Origin: Hibiscus mutabilis
Taxonomy: Eukaryota; Streptophyta; Magnoliopsida; Malvales; Malvaceae
Length of the DNA: 64,000 bases
Direction: 5' to 3'
Assembly (NCBI GenBank): GCA_019671005.1
Contig: CM033712.1
Coordinates: forward strand, 70,444,479 to 70,508,478
The stretch's first letter is position 1; each line of letters begins with the position of its first letter. The notes beneath the pieces were generated by a model. The model did no database searches, had not been told where the DNA came from, and was given only the letters and a program-made list of their open reading frames with translations. Position numbers and translations under genes: made by a program. Below, one piece after another: positions 1 through 11,514 of this stretch.

Positions 1-604
1 AAAAGTGGAGCAAAACCAGGGTGTTGCTCTACTTACTCGTGTTGATAATTTAGTATGTTTTGTAGTTTTTACAAAGTTCTATGATGGGTGTATAAAGTTT
101 GCTAGTAGTAAAAAACATTTCAAGGTTTTGTAATTAATATATGGCATATTAGAAAATATACTTTCATGGGAATCATTGAATTCTTTGGTTTTAACATTTT
201 TTAATCACTTTGGATCCAACATTCAATCTTTGAGTCCTAAGTGAAGTCGTTTATATATTTTTATTACAATGTTCTATATATTTATATTTTTTATTACTAT
301 TTGATAATGTGCACACATATTTTATAGAGAACGTTATTCAAATTCATCATATTTTTCACTTAGGCTATTCATTGGGTTCAAGTCGTATAACTTTTTTCAT
401 ATCTAAAGGAAAATATCATATCCATAATTAATTATTGCTATAACCCAACAAGTGGTCCATAGATGATGTTAATCTTAGAAGACTCGGGTTCAAATTACTT
501 GGTCTGCAAGGTGACTTTGCATTGTCAAAGGGTTAAGAATATGTATGAATAGATACTACCTTGTAATCAACTTTAGACTATTCAAAAAATAACTTCTGTT
601 TTTT
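1..604. repeat. Spacer with two copies of a dispersed SINE-like repeat (family R1)
   Basis: No gene is visible. Two copies of a repeat that recurs near 3260, 37780 and 63270 lie here in opposite orientations: about 290-400 (+) and about 445-596 (-). Shared landmarks are a short word like TTGACAATGCACACA, a word like TTGGGTTCAAGTC, and an end reading AATAGTCTAAAG. The copy at 445-596 carries GGGTTCAAAT, which resembles a polymerase III B box, so the family may be a tRNA-derived SINE, but no clear A box was seen. The rest is plain AT-rich DNA. Confidence 0.5.
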
Positions 605-776
605 TGTTTAAACAACGATAATTAACTCATTGGCTAACTAATCCGGATAAGGTATTGTAGAGGCTCGCTATGGGGCGACCCTCCCAACTCAATTGCTCCA
701 TTTACAATGTCAAGACTCAAACCTCTGACCTTCCTTAAACGATATAGTGTTTCATCCCACTAGACTAATGGGTTGT
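605..776 (-). mobile_element. tRNA-derived SINE
   Basis: Read on the minus strand, this stretch has the two internal polymerase III promoter boxes of a tRNA-derived SINE. The A-box-like word TTAGTCTAGTGG lies at 757-768 and the B-box-like word GGTTTGAGTCT at 713-723, about 35 bases apart as in tRNA genes. The body after the boxes is about 110 bases and ends in an A-rich tail (complement of 600-615). It has no coding capacity. The tRNA source and the flanking duplications were not determined. A decayed tRNA gene is the alternative, but the long 3' body favours a SINE. Confidence 0.65.
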
Positions 777-1513
777 TGGTACAGTGCAACTCCTAACTAA
801 TAACGAACCTATTTCCTCTCAATATATATTTAGGTTCCTCTCTATTTGTATTTCCTTTAGTTTAATATTGTTACATACTTTCATAATTTTGTTTTGATAA
901 TCCAATAATCAATTAGGTTGTAAATGTCAAATTTTAAATAAATAAATAAATAATTTGAAAAACGAATCTTTCTCCATTAAATATATTAACATGGACAATA
1001 TTTTAAATCAATGTGATAGAAATATTGGATTAAATTAAAAAAAAAATACATGTAAGCATATCTCCTGCTTGCCCCCTTGGATAAAATGGTCAAAATATTT
1101 TCAAAGTCCCTCTTGAAATTTGTCATTTCATTTTAGTCTTTTTAGCATAATTGTTTTTTCTTCTTTTTTTTTACTTTAACCTCAATAATATATATTTTTA
1201 TTCTGGCCTCCTAACAAAACGTTCTTAGTTCCACCCCCGATGTAATCATGCATGGAAACTGTAATTATATTGATTAATTTAAATATTGAATTGTTAAAAT
1301 ATTCATTTAAGATAATAATTATTGAAATGGTTAAAAATAATGCAGTTCTTTAAAATACTTTAAATAAACAAATAAAATTGAGTAGGCCCATCTACTGGCT
1401 CTTTGGAGCTTTCACCTGGCTCCTTCCATCGAATCTGATCATCAATGGCCCAGCTTTATCAAATGAATGGTCATACGAATGGGAACACATGAACCCAACC
1501 TACCTTAATATTC

Positions 1514-1975
1514 CGTTAGGGTATTTTTTGAGCGAGTCGATCACAAGTTGAGTAATATTTAATTTAATTTATAATTATATTATTCGTGCTCAGCTCGATT
1601 TAATATCAATAGACTCGATAAAATTTTGCTCGACTTATACTCGTTAAAAAACTTGTTGCTTGTTGATCTCGTCAAAATTTTTATCTTATTTTTTAATTAT
1701 ATGTAAACTCTAGTAAAAGTATATAAAACTTAATATAAACATAAATGAATAAATTTTACAAAAAATATTAAAATACTGTGTTGACATAAACAATCAATAA
1801 TTACATCAAACTAACATGATATTAAAAAAATAATGAGCTATTTTCTATCTTATCTAATTAAATTAACTTTACTTGACTCGATTTGTTAAAATCTCGAATT
1901 AAATATTAACTGAATTTTAATCGAATGTGAATCTACTCGTAACTTGTCCAACTCACTTAGCACCTATGTACCCTA
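1514..1975. mobile_element. Degenerate non-autonomous DNA transposon (hAT-like ends)
   Basis: The left end reads TAGGGTA followed by words like GAGCGAGTCGATCACAAG. The right end, on the opposite strand, reads TAGGGTA followed by GAGTTGGACAAGTT. This gives loosely matching terminal inverted repeats about 35 bases deep around an AT-rich core. ACTCGAT/CTCGATT words recur inside both ends. No target-site duplication could be matched, so the exact limits are uncertain. It is non-coding. Confidence 0.4.
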
Positions 1976-2424
1976 TCACTAGCAATCAATGAGCTTCAAG
2001 TGATTGATTTGGTTTCTACCTTCTAGGCTTCCGATAAATTAGCTAAAGCCAGCCTCGTTCCTAAGGATGGGTCATAAAGGCGTCAACCTACTGTCACTAT
2101 TGTCCAGAGCCTGCCACTCATAATTAGAAGCGTTTAGTTTTAATAATAGTTTAATTTTTTAATATTTATTATTAAAATCTAATTTCATTAATATTTTGTC
2201 CTATAAATATTATTTCTTATTAATTTTTTAAAAATTAAAATATTTAAATTTTCACTATAATTATATTAAATATTTTAAATAATTAATTTTTATAAAATAT
2301 ATTTAAAATCTACTTATTAGAGATTTTTAAAATATATTTTTTAGATTTTTATCAATAATAAATTTTAAATAATCATGAGTCAAAGTTAAAAAATTAACTA
2401 AAAAAATTAATAAAAATTAATCTT
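1976..2424. other. AT-rich spacer
   Basis: No coding region, RNA gene or repeat family was recognised. From about 2150 the base composition becomes strongly A/T-rich, grading into the degenerate tandem array that follows. Confidence 0.5.
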
Positions 2425-2865
2425 CATGGGACAGAAAAAATACTTGTTATTAAGAGTTTATTATCAATTTTTTTTTCAATACTTGTTATCAGAGGTTTAT
2501 TGTTTTTTTAGCAATGCCCGTTATTTTTTTAATACTTATCATTAGGAACTAATATTTTTTAATTAGGATTACTCTTAGAATTTATTTTTTTATATTTATT
2601 ATAATGGGTCAAATATTTTACAATATTTGTTATTGGCGGCCCAAATTTTTTATAATAATTGTTATTAAGGGTCTACTCTTAAAATTCATTTTTTTCAATA
2701 TTAGTTATTATTGGTCTAATTCTTTCAATACTTGTTAGTAAGACCTAATTTTTTAATATTTATTATTAAATACATACTCTTAATATTTAATATTTTTTTC
2801 AATAATTGTTATTAGAGCACCGTTTTTTTAATACTTATTATTATAGGCTTTATTTTTAGGTTCAC
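2425..2865. repeat. Degenerate minisatellite, about 12 units
   Basis: A word like CAATACTTGTTATTAGAGG, usually preceded by a T run and followed by TCTAA or TTTA, recurs about twelve times. Units start near 2431, 2478, 2512, 2539, 2590, 2619, 2655, 2695, 2725, 2755, 2800 and 2830. Spacing varies from about 26 to 51 bases, so the units are old and indel-rich. It has no coding capacity. Confidence 0.6.
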
Positions 2866-3754
2866 AATTAGACCACTAAAATCTCGCCTAAATGAATCAC
2901 ATGGAAAGTCGGCTAAAATTTTTGAAACAACCCCATATTAGTCCCTATCAATTATCTTTCAAACAAATTTAATATACTTGGATCGCAAATAATTGAAGTT
3001 TTAATAAAATATATGAACATGAAAGAGAAGAGAGTCCATGTGGAGAAATATTAGTTGCAGCCAACCAAAAGTTGCAGTACCATGAAATAACTTGAACGCC
3101 AAGAACTCTAGCTTTTCAAATTTTAGTCAAAAAGTTTTACATGCGAATCAATCTAACACTGGGGTCTTGAGCATTTAGGCAAAGGGCATGCCCGTTTAGC
3201 CGATTCAATGGTCACATTATATTTAAGAGAACATAGATTCGAGTATTCTTTTTTTTAATAAAGTAGTATCTGTTTATATTTTTTCTTAAACCTTTTGATA
3301 AGGTATATACAACTTGCGAACAACGTTGCTCAAATATGGGTCTCCTAAAATAAATATTATTGTGTTTTTCACTACCACTCGTTGAGTTTTAGATTCGAAT
3401 ATTTTTATGCACACATAAGCCTTCAATAATTGAATGGAGAAAATTTTGGATAGTCTAAAAACTCTATATAAGATTACTAGCATTTAAAATTGAATGGCAT
3501 GGCCACCCACATGGTTAATGCTTGTACACCTAGCTTGACTTCGGCTAATTGGTCCAAAGAAATGGAATTTAGAGACAGCTCGTCCATATTCTAACCTCTT
3601 GGCTTTAAATAATTGTTATTGCTTTCTTTTATCATCATCCTTTATTAATCAAATCAATACAAAGACTCCCTAACCATTTTCCAGTTCCCCGTTTTAAATA
3701 AGGCTTAATTTACATTATTGGTCACCTGTGTTTCAACAATAATGCACTTGGGCA
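2866..3754. other. Spacer with one R1 repeat copy
   Basis: No gene is recognised. A third copy of dispersed repeat R1 lies at about 3255-3400 (+), recognisable by AAAGTAGTATCTGTTTAT, CCTTTTGATAAGG and GGGTCTCCTAAAATAAA. The rest is AT-rich with no clear structure. Confidence 0.45.
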
Positions 3755-3885
3755 CAGGGACGGAATTATGCAAGACTCTCTCCCAAAATATTTTGGTATA
3801 ATAGCATTTGAGATTATTTTAAGTTTAAATACTAGTCAAATAAAGACTTTATCTCTTCCAATGTTTAATTTTAGCTCCGTCCGTG
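3755..3885. mobile_element. hAT-type MITE, copy 1 of 3
   Basis: A 131-base non-coding element. It begins CAGGGACGGA and ends TCCGTCCGTG, giving inverted termini. It is flanked by an 8-base duplication with one mismatch: CTTGGGCA at 3747-3754 and CTTGGCCA at 3886-3893. An 8-base target duplication is the hAT signature. Relatives with the same terminal words lie at 37214-37352 and 61487-61677. Confidence 0.75.
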
Positions 3886-4094
3886 CTTGGCCATGCTCGT
3901 TCTATTTCATAAGATTTCTGGATAAGGACATGTATACCTCAAGAAATATTTTAACTTGTAAGTTTAAATATCTCAGATTGTGCAAGATTATTTTTATTTT
4001 ACAGTGATTTTGTTTAGGTTAATTGCAAAAAATAATAAATTATTTAAACAAATATAAAATATAATCATATTTTTATATGTTATTTTGCTTGTTT

Positions 4095-4245
4095 AAATAA
4101 TCAAACAGCTATCAGCTATCCGTTAATTTTACCAAACACTTTTATATAATCAGTTGATACAATCTGCTAGTCAAATCAGCTAATGCAATAAGCTATCAGT
4201 TAATGTAATTTGCTATCAACTATCCGCTAATTGTCAAACATAATC
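4095..4245. repeat. ATCAGCTA-rich repeat, MITE-like
   Basis: Variants of CAGCTATCAGCTATCC recur at about 4106, 4150-4200 and 4213. The block ends CCGCTAATTGTCAAACA. Dense AGCTAT words before a TCAAACA end are typical of a common non-autonomous element in dicot spacers. No terminal pair or target duplication was found, so its class is not assigned. Confidence 0.4.
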
Positions 4246-4960
4246 ATAGTGTTCTATCTTCTCTCCCAAGACCTCTATATTTTCGATGATAGTCGCCGGC
4301 GAATATTTCAAAGATGTTACCTTTACTCTTTGTTTCTCTTCCTGAACTCAACCTCGACATTAGTTTTTTCAAAAAAAAAAAGACGAATATATTCAAGTAT
4401 ATTTGAAAAAAGTTTCAAAATTGTGAATGTTTTTAGCTTTTGATTTCAAGATCCCACCGTTGGATAGCATCGATTTTCAAGTATGTTGATCTACTTGTGG
4501 CCGTGAATCTCTTCACCGTTCGAAAACCTCAGTCGTTGCTTTGTTCGCCGAAAATCGAAGGTAGACGATTCAACTTCTCTTTCTTTTTTCGGTTTCCCTT
4601 TGTCTATTCCAATTATCCTTTGTTGGCTTATTGATCTTTTATTTTCACTTCTGTTTTTCTCTTATTAGGATCCTCCCATCTTTTAACTGACATTTTGTGT
4701 GCTATTTATAGTAGAATATATAAGGTTCCCCAAGCCATTCCAAGGCCGAAAGACTCAAAAATTGTTGAGTGTACTGCAAAATCCGGACAGTTGGGTAAGT
4801 AGCTTGCAAGTAAGGAGATTCTCGAATGCAACATAGAAGGTGTGGTGGCTAGGGGTTTGATTAGATTTAGGGGTTTTTTTTTTTGTTTTTTACTATTGTT
4901 TAATTTGGGCCCGAGCTAAATATGTGGCTTAGGCAGATCTAAATTTGATCCATACAATAG
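4246..4960. other. Unassigned spacer
   Basis: Short open frames occur here (for example 4231-4443 and 4440-4634), but their translations resemble no family I recognise and there is no splice or codon pattern to support them. The stretch lies immediately upstream of the copia remnant and could be its more decayed 5' part. Confidence 0.35.
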
Positions 4961-4964
4961 ACAT

Positions 4965-5776
4965 AAAGATAACTTAGGTATATTTCTTGAAACTTATATA
5001 AACAAAGTTTTAGGAAGGTTTCATATAAAAAATTGTTCACCTAGTGTTGCTCATATTATTAAGGGTGATAAGTTCAATCTAAACCAATGCCCGAAAAACA
5101 ATTTTGAGAGAGAGCAATGAAAAATATTTTATATGCTTATGTTGTTGGAAGCATGATGTATGCACAAGACCTGATATTATATTTTTCGTTGAGATGTGAG
5201 GAAGATATCAAAATAATTTGGGAATGGATTACTGGAGAGTTCAAAAAAAAAATTGAGATACCTCAAAGGGACAAATGAGTACATGCTTACGTTAAACGAT
5301 TTGATTGGCTACTTTAATTTAAACTTTGTTCGTTGTGTTGATTTTTGTAAATCAACACATGTTACATATTTATGTTCGTCAACAAAGCTATATCTTGGAG
5401 AAGTGTCAAACAGCCATTGAACAATACTTCCATTATGGAGGTTTAGTTCGTTTCATATTTTTGAGGCTATCTTACATGTAGTATGGTTGGAGAGATTCAT
5501 TTATGGGCATTGACTTTTAAATTCGATCTCTAGGCTATTATGATATATTATAACAATTTTGTTGTTGTCTTTATGGTTAAGAACAATAAAAATAAAAGTC
5601 GAAGTAAACACGTCGACATTAAGTATATGGCCATAAAAAACGTGTTAAAGAAAATAAAGTGGCCATTGAACGCGCTAACACTGAACAAATGTTAGTTAAT
5701 GCTTTGACTAAAGACATATCATCACTTAAATTTAAGGATCATGTTGTCACCATAAGACTTGTTCCTACTTTATAAA
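4965..5776 (+). pseudogene. Ty1/copia pol remnant: end of reverse transcriptase and RNase H
   Basis: Translation in shifting plus frames gives successive pieces of the C-terminal half of a copia polyprotein. At 5040-5120 are CSPSVAHIIKGDKFNLNQCP and NNFEREQ. At 5115-5160 is MKNILYAYVVGSMMYA, the conserved stretch near the end of the reverse transcriptase. At 5240-5310 is LRYLKGTNEYML. At 5330-5560 are decayed RNase H pieces beginning CVDFCKST. At 5590-5640 is SRSKHVDIKYMAIK. At 5640-5775 is ANTEQMLVNALTKDISSLKF, ending with a stop at 5773-5775. At least five frameshifts and several stops separate the pieces, so it is dead. Gag, protease and integrase are not visible upstream. Confidence 0.85.
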
Positions 5777-6175
5777 TTTCTTTATAAGAATTATTCTACT
5801 GAAATTCTATTAAATTTTAATATTTCTCATTTTGGTTGTGTGCATATTAAATTAATTATTTCGAGAAATGTTACTTTATAACTGCCTCAATCCTTAATTT
5901 CTCTCGTTATGACGTGTTAGTGGGATCGGTCAAGGGTGATTTTCTATGGAAAAATTACTATAAATACCTTATTAGCATAAGGTCTTTGAGCACCAAGAAT
6001 CATAATTATTTTATTTCATTTAGTGCTCAGAAGATCTGACATCTTTTAGTTTTTGTGTAATTAAGTTTGATATATTCGACGGTGGTTTTGATACGTTTTC
6101 ACGGTGGTCTAACGCGTTCGACAGTGGTTCGAGGTGTTCAATGATGGTACAACCACATCTTAAATTTAGCCTAAA
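5777..6175 (+). repeat. Possible LTR remnant of the copia element
   Basis: The stretch follows directly after the copia stop codon, where a 3' LTR would lie. It starts a T/G-led block near 5916 (TGTTAGTGGGATCGG) and holds a TATA-like CTATAAATACC at 5949-5959, as an LTR promoter would. No second LTR copy was found in the window, so the call is positional. Confidence 0.35.
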
Positions 6176-9100
6176 TTTAGGCAATGATGGAGGTATTTAT
6201 AATTTTCATTTTTTCTCTGTGGTTATGTTCGTTTTGTGCTTACATTAGGTTGTAGGATTTAGAATTTAGAGGTTAGGATTTAGAATTTTAAGGTTAGGAT
6301 TTAAGAATTTAAGATTGTGTAATTTTTTTACACATATTATGTATCAAAATATAATTATAAAATAAATGAATTAAAAAAATAGAGATATAACAATTATTTA
6401 ATTTCGTTTGTAGAATTAATAAGTTCACATACTGATATTACAAAAATAAAACTAAAAAATAAAAAATTATTATAAATAGTTAGAATAAATAATATTTAAC
6501 AAATTCATTAAAAACAAAAATTAAAAAGTAGTAGTCGGAGCATGACCGTAGCATAAAGCCAGAAACACCGTTCATGGTTTTCTTCCCATGTTCACATGAA
6601 AAACAAACTTGTTCTAAATTTCTAGAACAACATCCTAAAAGTCAAGACTTGAAAAGTATTAGCGACAAAATTAGAAGCCTCCTTTTTTTCTCTTTTGAAT
6701 GAACTGGAAAGAAAAATATTTTGATATATAAATTTCGTAAACTTTAATTTAAACAAGTCTTTTAATTTTAGAGTTTAAAATTTTAAGTTAGAGCTTAAAG
6801 GTTAGTGTGTAGGGTGTATAATTTGAGGCTCATGGTTAGAATTTGAAGTTTATAATTTAAGGTTTATGTTTTAAGGTGTTAAAATTATGAATTTAAGTTT
6901 TAAATTTTATAACTTAAGTGAAAAGTTGTATAAAAAATATTTGACACGATTTGTCTATCGAAATATATCTCTTTTGACAAATTGCCTCCTATAACAATAA
7001 TGGTGATGAAATCATCCACCCTACGCATCAACACTAAATTTTAAACTTGATGATCATGATATGTTCAAAGGTCATAAAAATTAATTTAGAAATCTAGCCG
7101 TTTTTTTCTCGAATCTCTTCCGCATGCAATTTTGATTTTTTTTCATTTGATTGGTGGTCAGTAATCAATTTTATATAGTATTGATTGTCGACTACCGGGT
7201 CTTTTATTTTTCATGTTTTAATAAGAATCTATGCCTTTGTGGCATGCCCTTGTGATATATTTTTTTTGTTTGTTTTATTTTTTCTTGTGGCATGATTTTC
7301 AACATACCTTAGCAGTCGGTTAGTGCTCGTACAAAGATCTTCACAACGCTAATCTTTGATTACGGTTCTGTCGGTGGTTTTAGAAAAATAGATCCTCACT
7401 CGGTTGATGGTTGGTCACCGATGTAATCAGACCTATGTAGCGGAGCAATCTACCCAATAGCTTGGTTCGCTCACCACTCATTTTTCACCTCGTAAAGCGT
7501 ATCATTTGGATAGAGATAAAGAAATTCACGAATGTTTCTCGATTTTAGTATACTAATCTCGTTAGGAGTGTCTGCTTTTCTTTCAACTGTTGTAAGAGAT
7601 TTTTAGTGAACTTGTTCTTTTTTTTTTCTTTTTGATGATTGTGTTGTATCTTTCATGGTGATTAATAAAATTCAGATGTCATTGTTAAAAAAAACTTTAT
7701 TAGTTATGTTATTATCGTATGCCATTTTTATTAAGGGTAAATTATATAAATATTCATTGAATTTTTAAGTCCGTTGTAATTTAGTCATTGAGAAAATTTA
7801 CGATATAATTATTAAATTTTTAATTTACTTTCACTAATGTCACTATTGTTAATTGTCGTTAAAAAATATTAACGCGACACATTATCATCCTGTTATCCTC
7901 TCATTTTCATCGCCTATCTTTTTCCTCTACGGACATAAGAATTTGTTAAAAAAAAAATACATTTTCACCTCTTGGCTTCCTTCATTTCTTCTTTCATCAC
8001 TGTTTATTATCATCATTTTCTTCTTTCCTTAGATGTTACAAATAAATCTCAACCTCAAAACTGCTTTCATCTTCTTTTAAACAAAATCCAAAAACACGAG
8101 AAATGATATTAGTTTGCATGCAAATATAACCTTCTGAATGTCATCTATGAAATGTGAACCATAATAATTCCATTTTGTTAAAAAAATAATTTCCCAACCG
8201 AACTTCAACTCCTAAATCAGAAACAATTGTGATTAACCACATTTAAAACACACGATCTCTTAACTGTTGATTTATATTAGTATTATTTATTGATTTAGAA
8301 ATATTATTTTAATTTTTCTTTTTAAATTAGTGCAGCATGATTCGTGTTAAACTCAAGATATATCAACTCAGGTCATTTTACCCCAAAAAATAAAATGATT
8401 AATAATAATTCTATCAAAGAGTTCTATTGATTGGCCTAGTAACTAAAGATACTCATATTGCTCTATCTTATATAGATTTAAATTTTGGTACGAGAATGTA
8501 ATATCTTTTTATTTAATAATTTTATCAAAGAACTATTTGATTAATTATCAAGTTATATTTGTTTTTAAATTTTTTGGTGAAATAAATTTAAATAATTGAA
8601 GAATTCTATTAAAAGAAGGGAAAATATTTCACGCACCAAAGTTAAAGTTTTTACAAGTGACTTAATTTTATATTTATGGACCTAATTTAGGGTTTAGTTT
8701 TGTGTAATTTAAGCATAGGGGTTTAGAATTTAGGGTTTATGATTAGAATGTGGGGCTTATGGTTAGAGTTTAAGATTTAGGGTTTAGGTTTACGACGGTT
8801 TTAACTTAAAAACCTTAAATTTTAACTTTAAATTCTAATCGCCTACAATTAAACCCCTAAAAAACCCTAAACAAAATAATTACCCTCAAAAGAATTATAC
8901 CACTTCCTAAAATCTATCAATATCTTTAAAAATTACTCCAAATTATAAAAGAAAACAACAACCAATATCCGTTATCTCGAAAACCCTATAATTAATTTAT
9001 ATTATCTCTTAATAAACTGGAAGAAAATTTTAATTTTTAGTTAATTGACAAATTCCAAAGTTGACCACCTTCGTCATCTAGAAGCAGCCGTCGTTTCCTC

Positions 9101-9290
9101 TTTTACCCCTAAAATATACCTTTCGGTCAAATATAAAAATAAATAGAGTTATAGTTTTGGTTGAAATCGGAATCCTAACCTCCAAAAAGCACGGTGTCGT
9201 TTAGGTGAGTAAAAAAGAAACCTATTTATAAGCAACTAGCCTCCTTTTAACCATCAGCTGAACTTCGTTTCTTTTCTTTTCTCATTGATT
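6176..9290. other. AT-rich spacer with telomere-like degenerate repeats and a MULE-like end
   Basis: No gene is seen. Clusters of words like GGTTTAGAATTTAGGG occur at 6245-6315, 6760-6905 and 8690-8800, with the opposite strand form (CCCTAAAAAACCCTAAAC) at 8850-8875. They resemble decayed plant telomere-type or microsatellite DNA. At 7730-7900, evenly spaced words like AATATTCATTGAATTTTTAA and TTAGTCATTGAG precede TAACGCGACAC. This is the style of one end of a Mutator-like non-autonomous element, but no partner end was found. Confidence 0.4.
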
Positions 9291-9298
9291 TATAAATA
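9291..9298 (+). promoter_or_regulatory. TATA box of the phosphatase gene
   Basis: TATAAATA lies 76 bases before the start codon at 9374. A start of transcription about 30 bases downstream would leave a purine-rich 5' leader of about 50 bases. Confidence 0.5.
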
Positions 9299-9373
9299 CA
9301 CCATTCTTTACTTGTTTTGAGAGAAGACTCGAAAGAAAAAAAGAAAAGAAAAACTAAGTAAATCAAAAGAGAG

Positions 9374-11514
9374 ATGGGGTTCATTGTGGAAGGAGAGTAC
9401 AGTTACGACGACGTCGTCTTGGAGTCGCCTCCCAACTTTTCCATGGTGGAAGAGGGCATTTACAGATCCAGTTTCCCTCAACCCTGCAATTTCCCCTTCT
9501 TGGAAACCCTCAACCTCAAATCCATCATGTATGTTTCTTCCTCTTTCTTTCTCGTTCGGTTTCGTTAATGATTTGGGTTTCTTGTTTATCGCCTTGAAAT
9601 TGCTTTCTTTTCCTATTATTTCAGTTTTTCTATGTTTAATGCTATATATTTTCTTGAAAATCTTTTTGAAAAATTCTTCTTTTTTGCTTGCTTGGTTTCT
9701 AAGAAAAGGAAAAATAGGATTATAATCAAATTAAAATTTTACTGTATATGCCATTTTCACGACTTGGATATTTACTTTATATATTATCTATGAGCAGATA
9801 CTTGTGTCCAGAGCCTTATCCTGAGGGGAATTTGGAGTTTCTTCGATCCCATAATATCCGGCTTTTCCAGTTCGGGATTGAGGGGAAAACGGTATTTTTT
9901 GCTGACGCTTACCTCTCTGCTTTTCGTATGCTGATCAATGCATGTATATAACTGTTGAATTTGAGTTGTCTGCCTCTTTCAGTAGATAAAGTCGAACCCA
10001 TTGCCAGTCTAATACTATTTTTTTCTCAAAGAAACTTATGGAATTATCAAAATTTCATTAGATTTTTGGATCAGTTATTGGTCAAGGTTTTGAAGTCCAG
10101 AATTGCTCTACGCTCAACATATTGAAATTTGGTCAAAATTATAATTCATTAGTTCTCAACTCAATGGTGGAACTCGGCATTATCTAAGGGGGGCATTTAA
10201 ATTGTTTAAACTTATGAGGGGTTAACAATGAATAATATATGTTTTGGGGGACAAAGAGAAATGTTACCATTTTCTCAACTCTCAACTTTTCATATTTTCA
10301 TTTTTTGGGGTGTACTGTGTACCGGTACCTCCTATGTTCGGCCTCGGCTTGTACTTTTATTAGTTGATAGCAGTTCAGCAACCTGCTGGTCCAGGAGGAA
10401 TTTTGTGCAATATGGATAATCATAAATAAATCGAGAAAGTCAATTATATCTTATCTTAATATTGAAGATTATTTATCATCAAGTGTGTACATGATATTTT
10501 TATCGTTAGCTGTGTTTTTTGAATCCTAATAGCTAATTTGACTTCGGTTCTGTTTTGGCTTACATCATTGTTGACTTCATTTCAGGAACCTTCTCTTGCT
10601 ACACTCAGGGATTCCATCAGAGGAGCTCTCAAGATCTTAATGGGTACTGAGTTCATAAACTATCGAGTTGACTTTCTTAGTTTCGAATATATATTTTTCT
10701 TTTACCACCATGTTTTAACTATATGGATAACTAACACGTTTGTTATCATTTGTTTACAGATGTCAGAAATCATCCTATTCTGATCCACTGCAAACGAGGA
10801 AAGGTAATTGTCCAAATTCACCTGTCACTTGTGCTCTCTTTAGTGTTAGCTTTACTTGTGGAACTGAATTTATAAAGGAGTGGCTGCTTGTTGATATTTT
10901 AGTACTTTTGTGTAGCATGAGTTTCCTTTGAAGGTCTGATAAGATATTGCTAATATATATGTATATGTATATGAAGATATGCTATAATTTGTTCGATTCC
11001 GAATTAAATGGAATGCATAGGAAACAACTATATGGCTTTTTGGTGCAGTGTTTGATGGGCTTTGTTGGGAGAAAAGATGAGTTTTATTTGGACATTGAAA
11101 CGCATTTGCCACATAGCTATCTGTGTACAAGTACTTTACTGGGTTTAAAATTGAAATTTCATATTTGTATTCTTTTCCCTATGACATCTTAGGAATTGAT
11201 TTCATTCATTAGCCTTTTAATTTTGTTCTAATGAAAATGACATAAATAATGCACAGCATCGCACCGGTAGCCTTGTTGGTTGCTTGAGGAAATTGCAGAA
11301 CTGGTGCTTGTCATCAGTATTTGAAGAGTATCAACGTTTTGCTGGCATCAAATCCAGGACTGCTGATCTGAGATTTATAGAAACATTTGACATCATATGC
11401 CTCAGACAGTGTCTTCACAGCATAATATATCAGTACCAGGGATATGGCTCGAAAAAGAGACGGTTGCTTTACAATGAAGAGAGTGTACAGAAACCCCAAA
11501 TAACTTCGATTTAG
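9374..11514 (+). CDS. Atypical dual-specificity phosphatase (PFA-DSP / Siw14-like)
   Basis: Five exons: 9374-9528, 9798-9891, 10586-10643, 10760-10803 and 11257-11514. All four introns are GT..AG and the join stays in frame to give 202 residues. The N-terminus (PPNFSMVEEGIYRSSFP) is the family's opening block. The active site is IHCKRGKHRTG, a C-x5-R loop with Cys113 and Arg119. The loop is split by intron 4 between Lys117 and His118. EEYQRFAGIKSRTADLRFIE in exon 5 is also family-typical. Relatives (Arabidopsis At1g05000 group, yeast Siw14) are cytosolic or nuclear, and members of the family hydrolyse inositol pyrophosphates; some are reported as protein phosphatases. The substrate of this copy is not shown by the sequence. 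All catalytic residues are present and no break is seen, so it should be functional. The start was chosen because it is the first ATG after the TATA box and the family motif begins soon after it. Confidence 0.92.

Noticed and set aside
10870..11130. 86-codon minus-strand frame in phosphatase intron 4
   Set aside because: Intronic, no family resemblance, antisense to a spliced gene.
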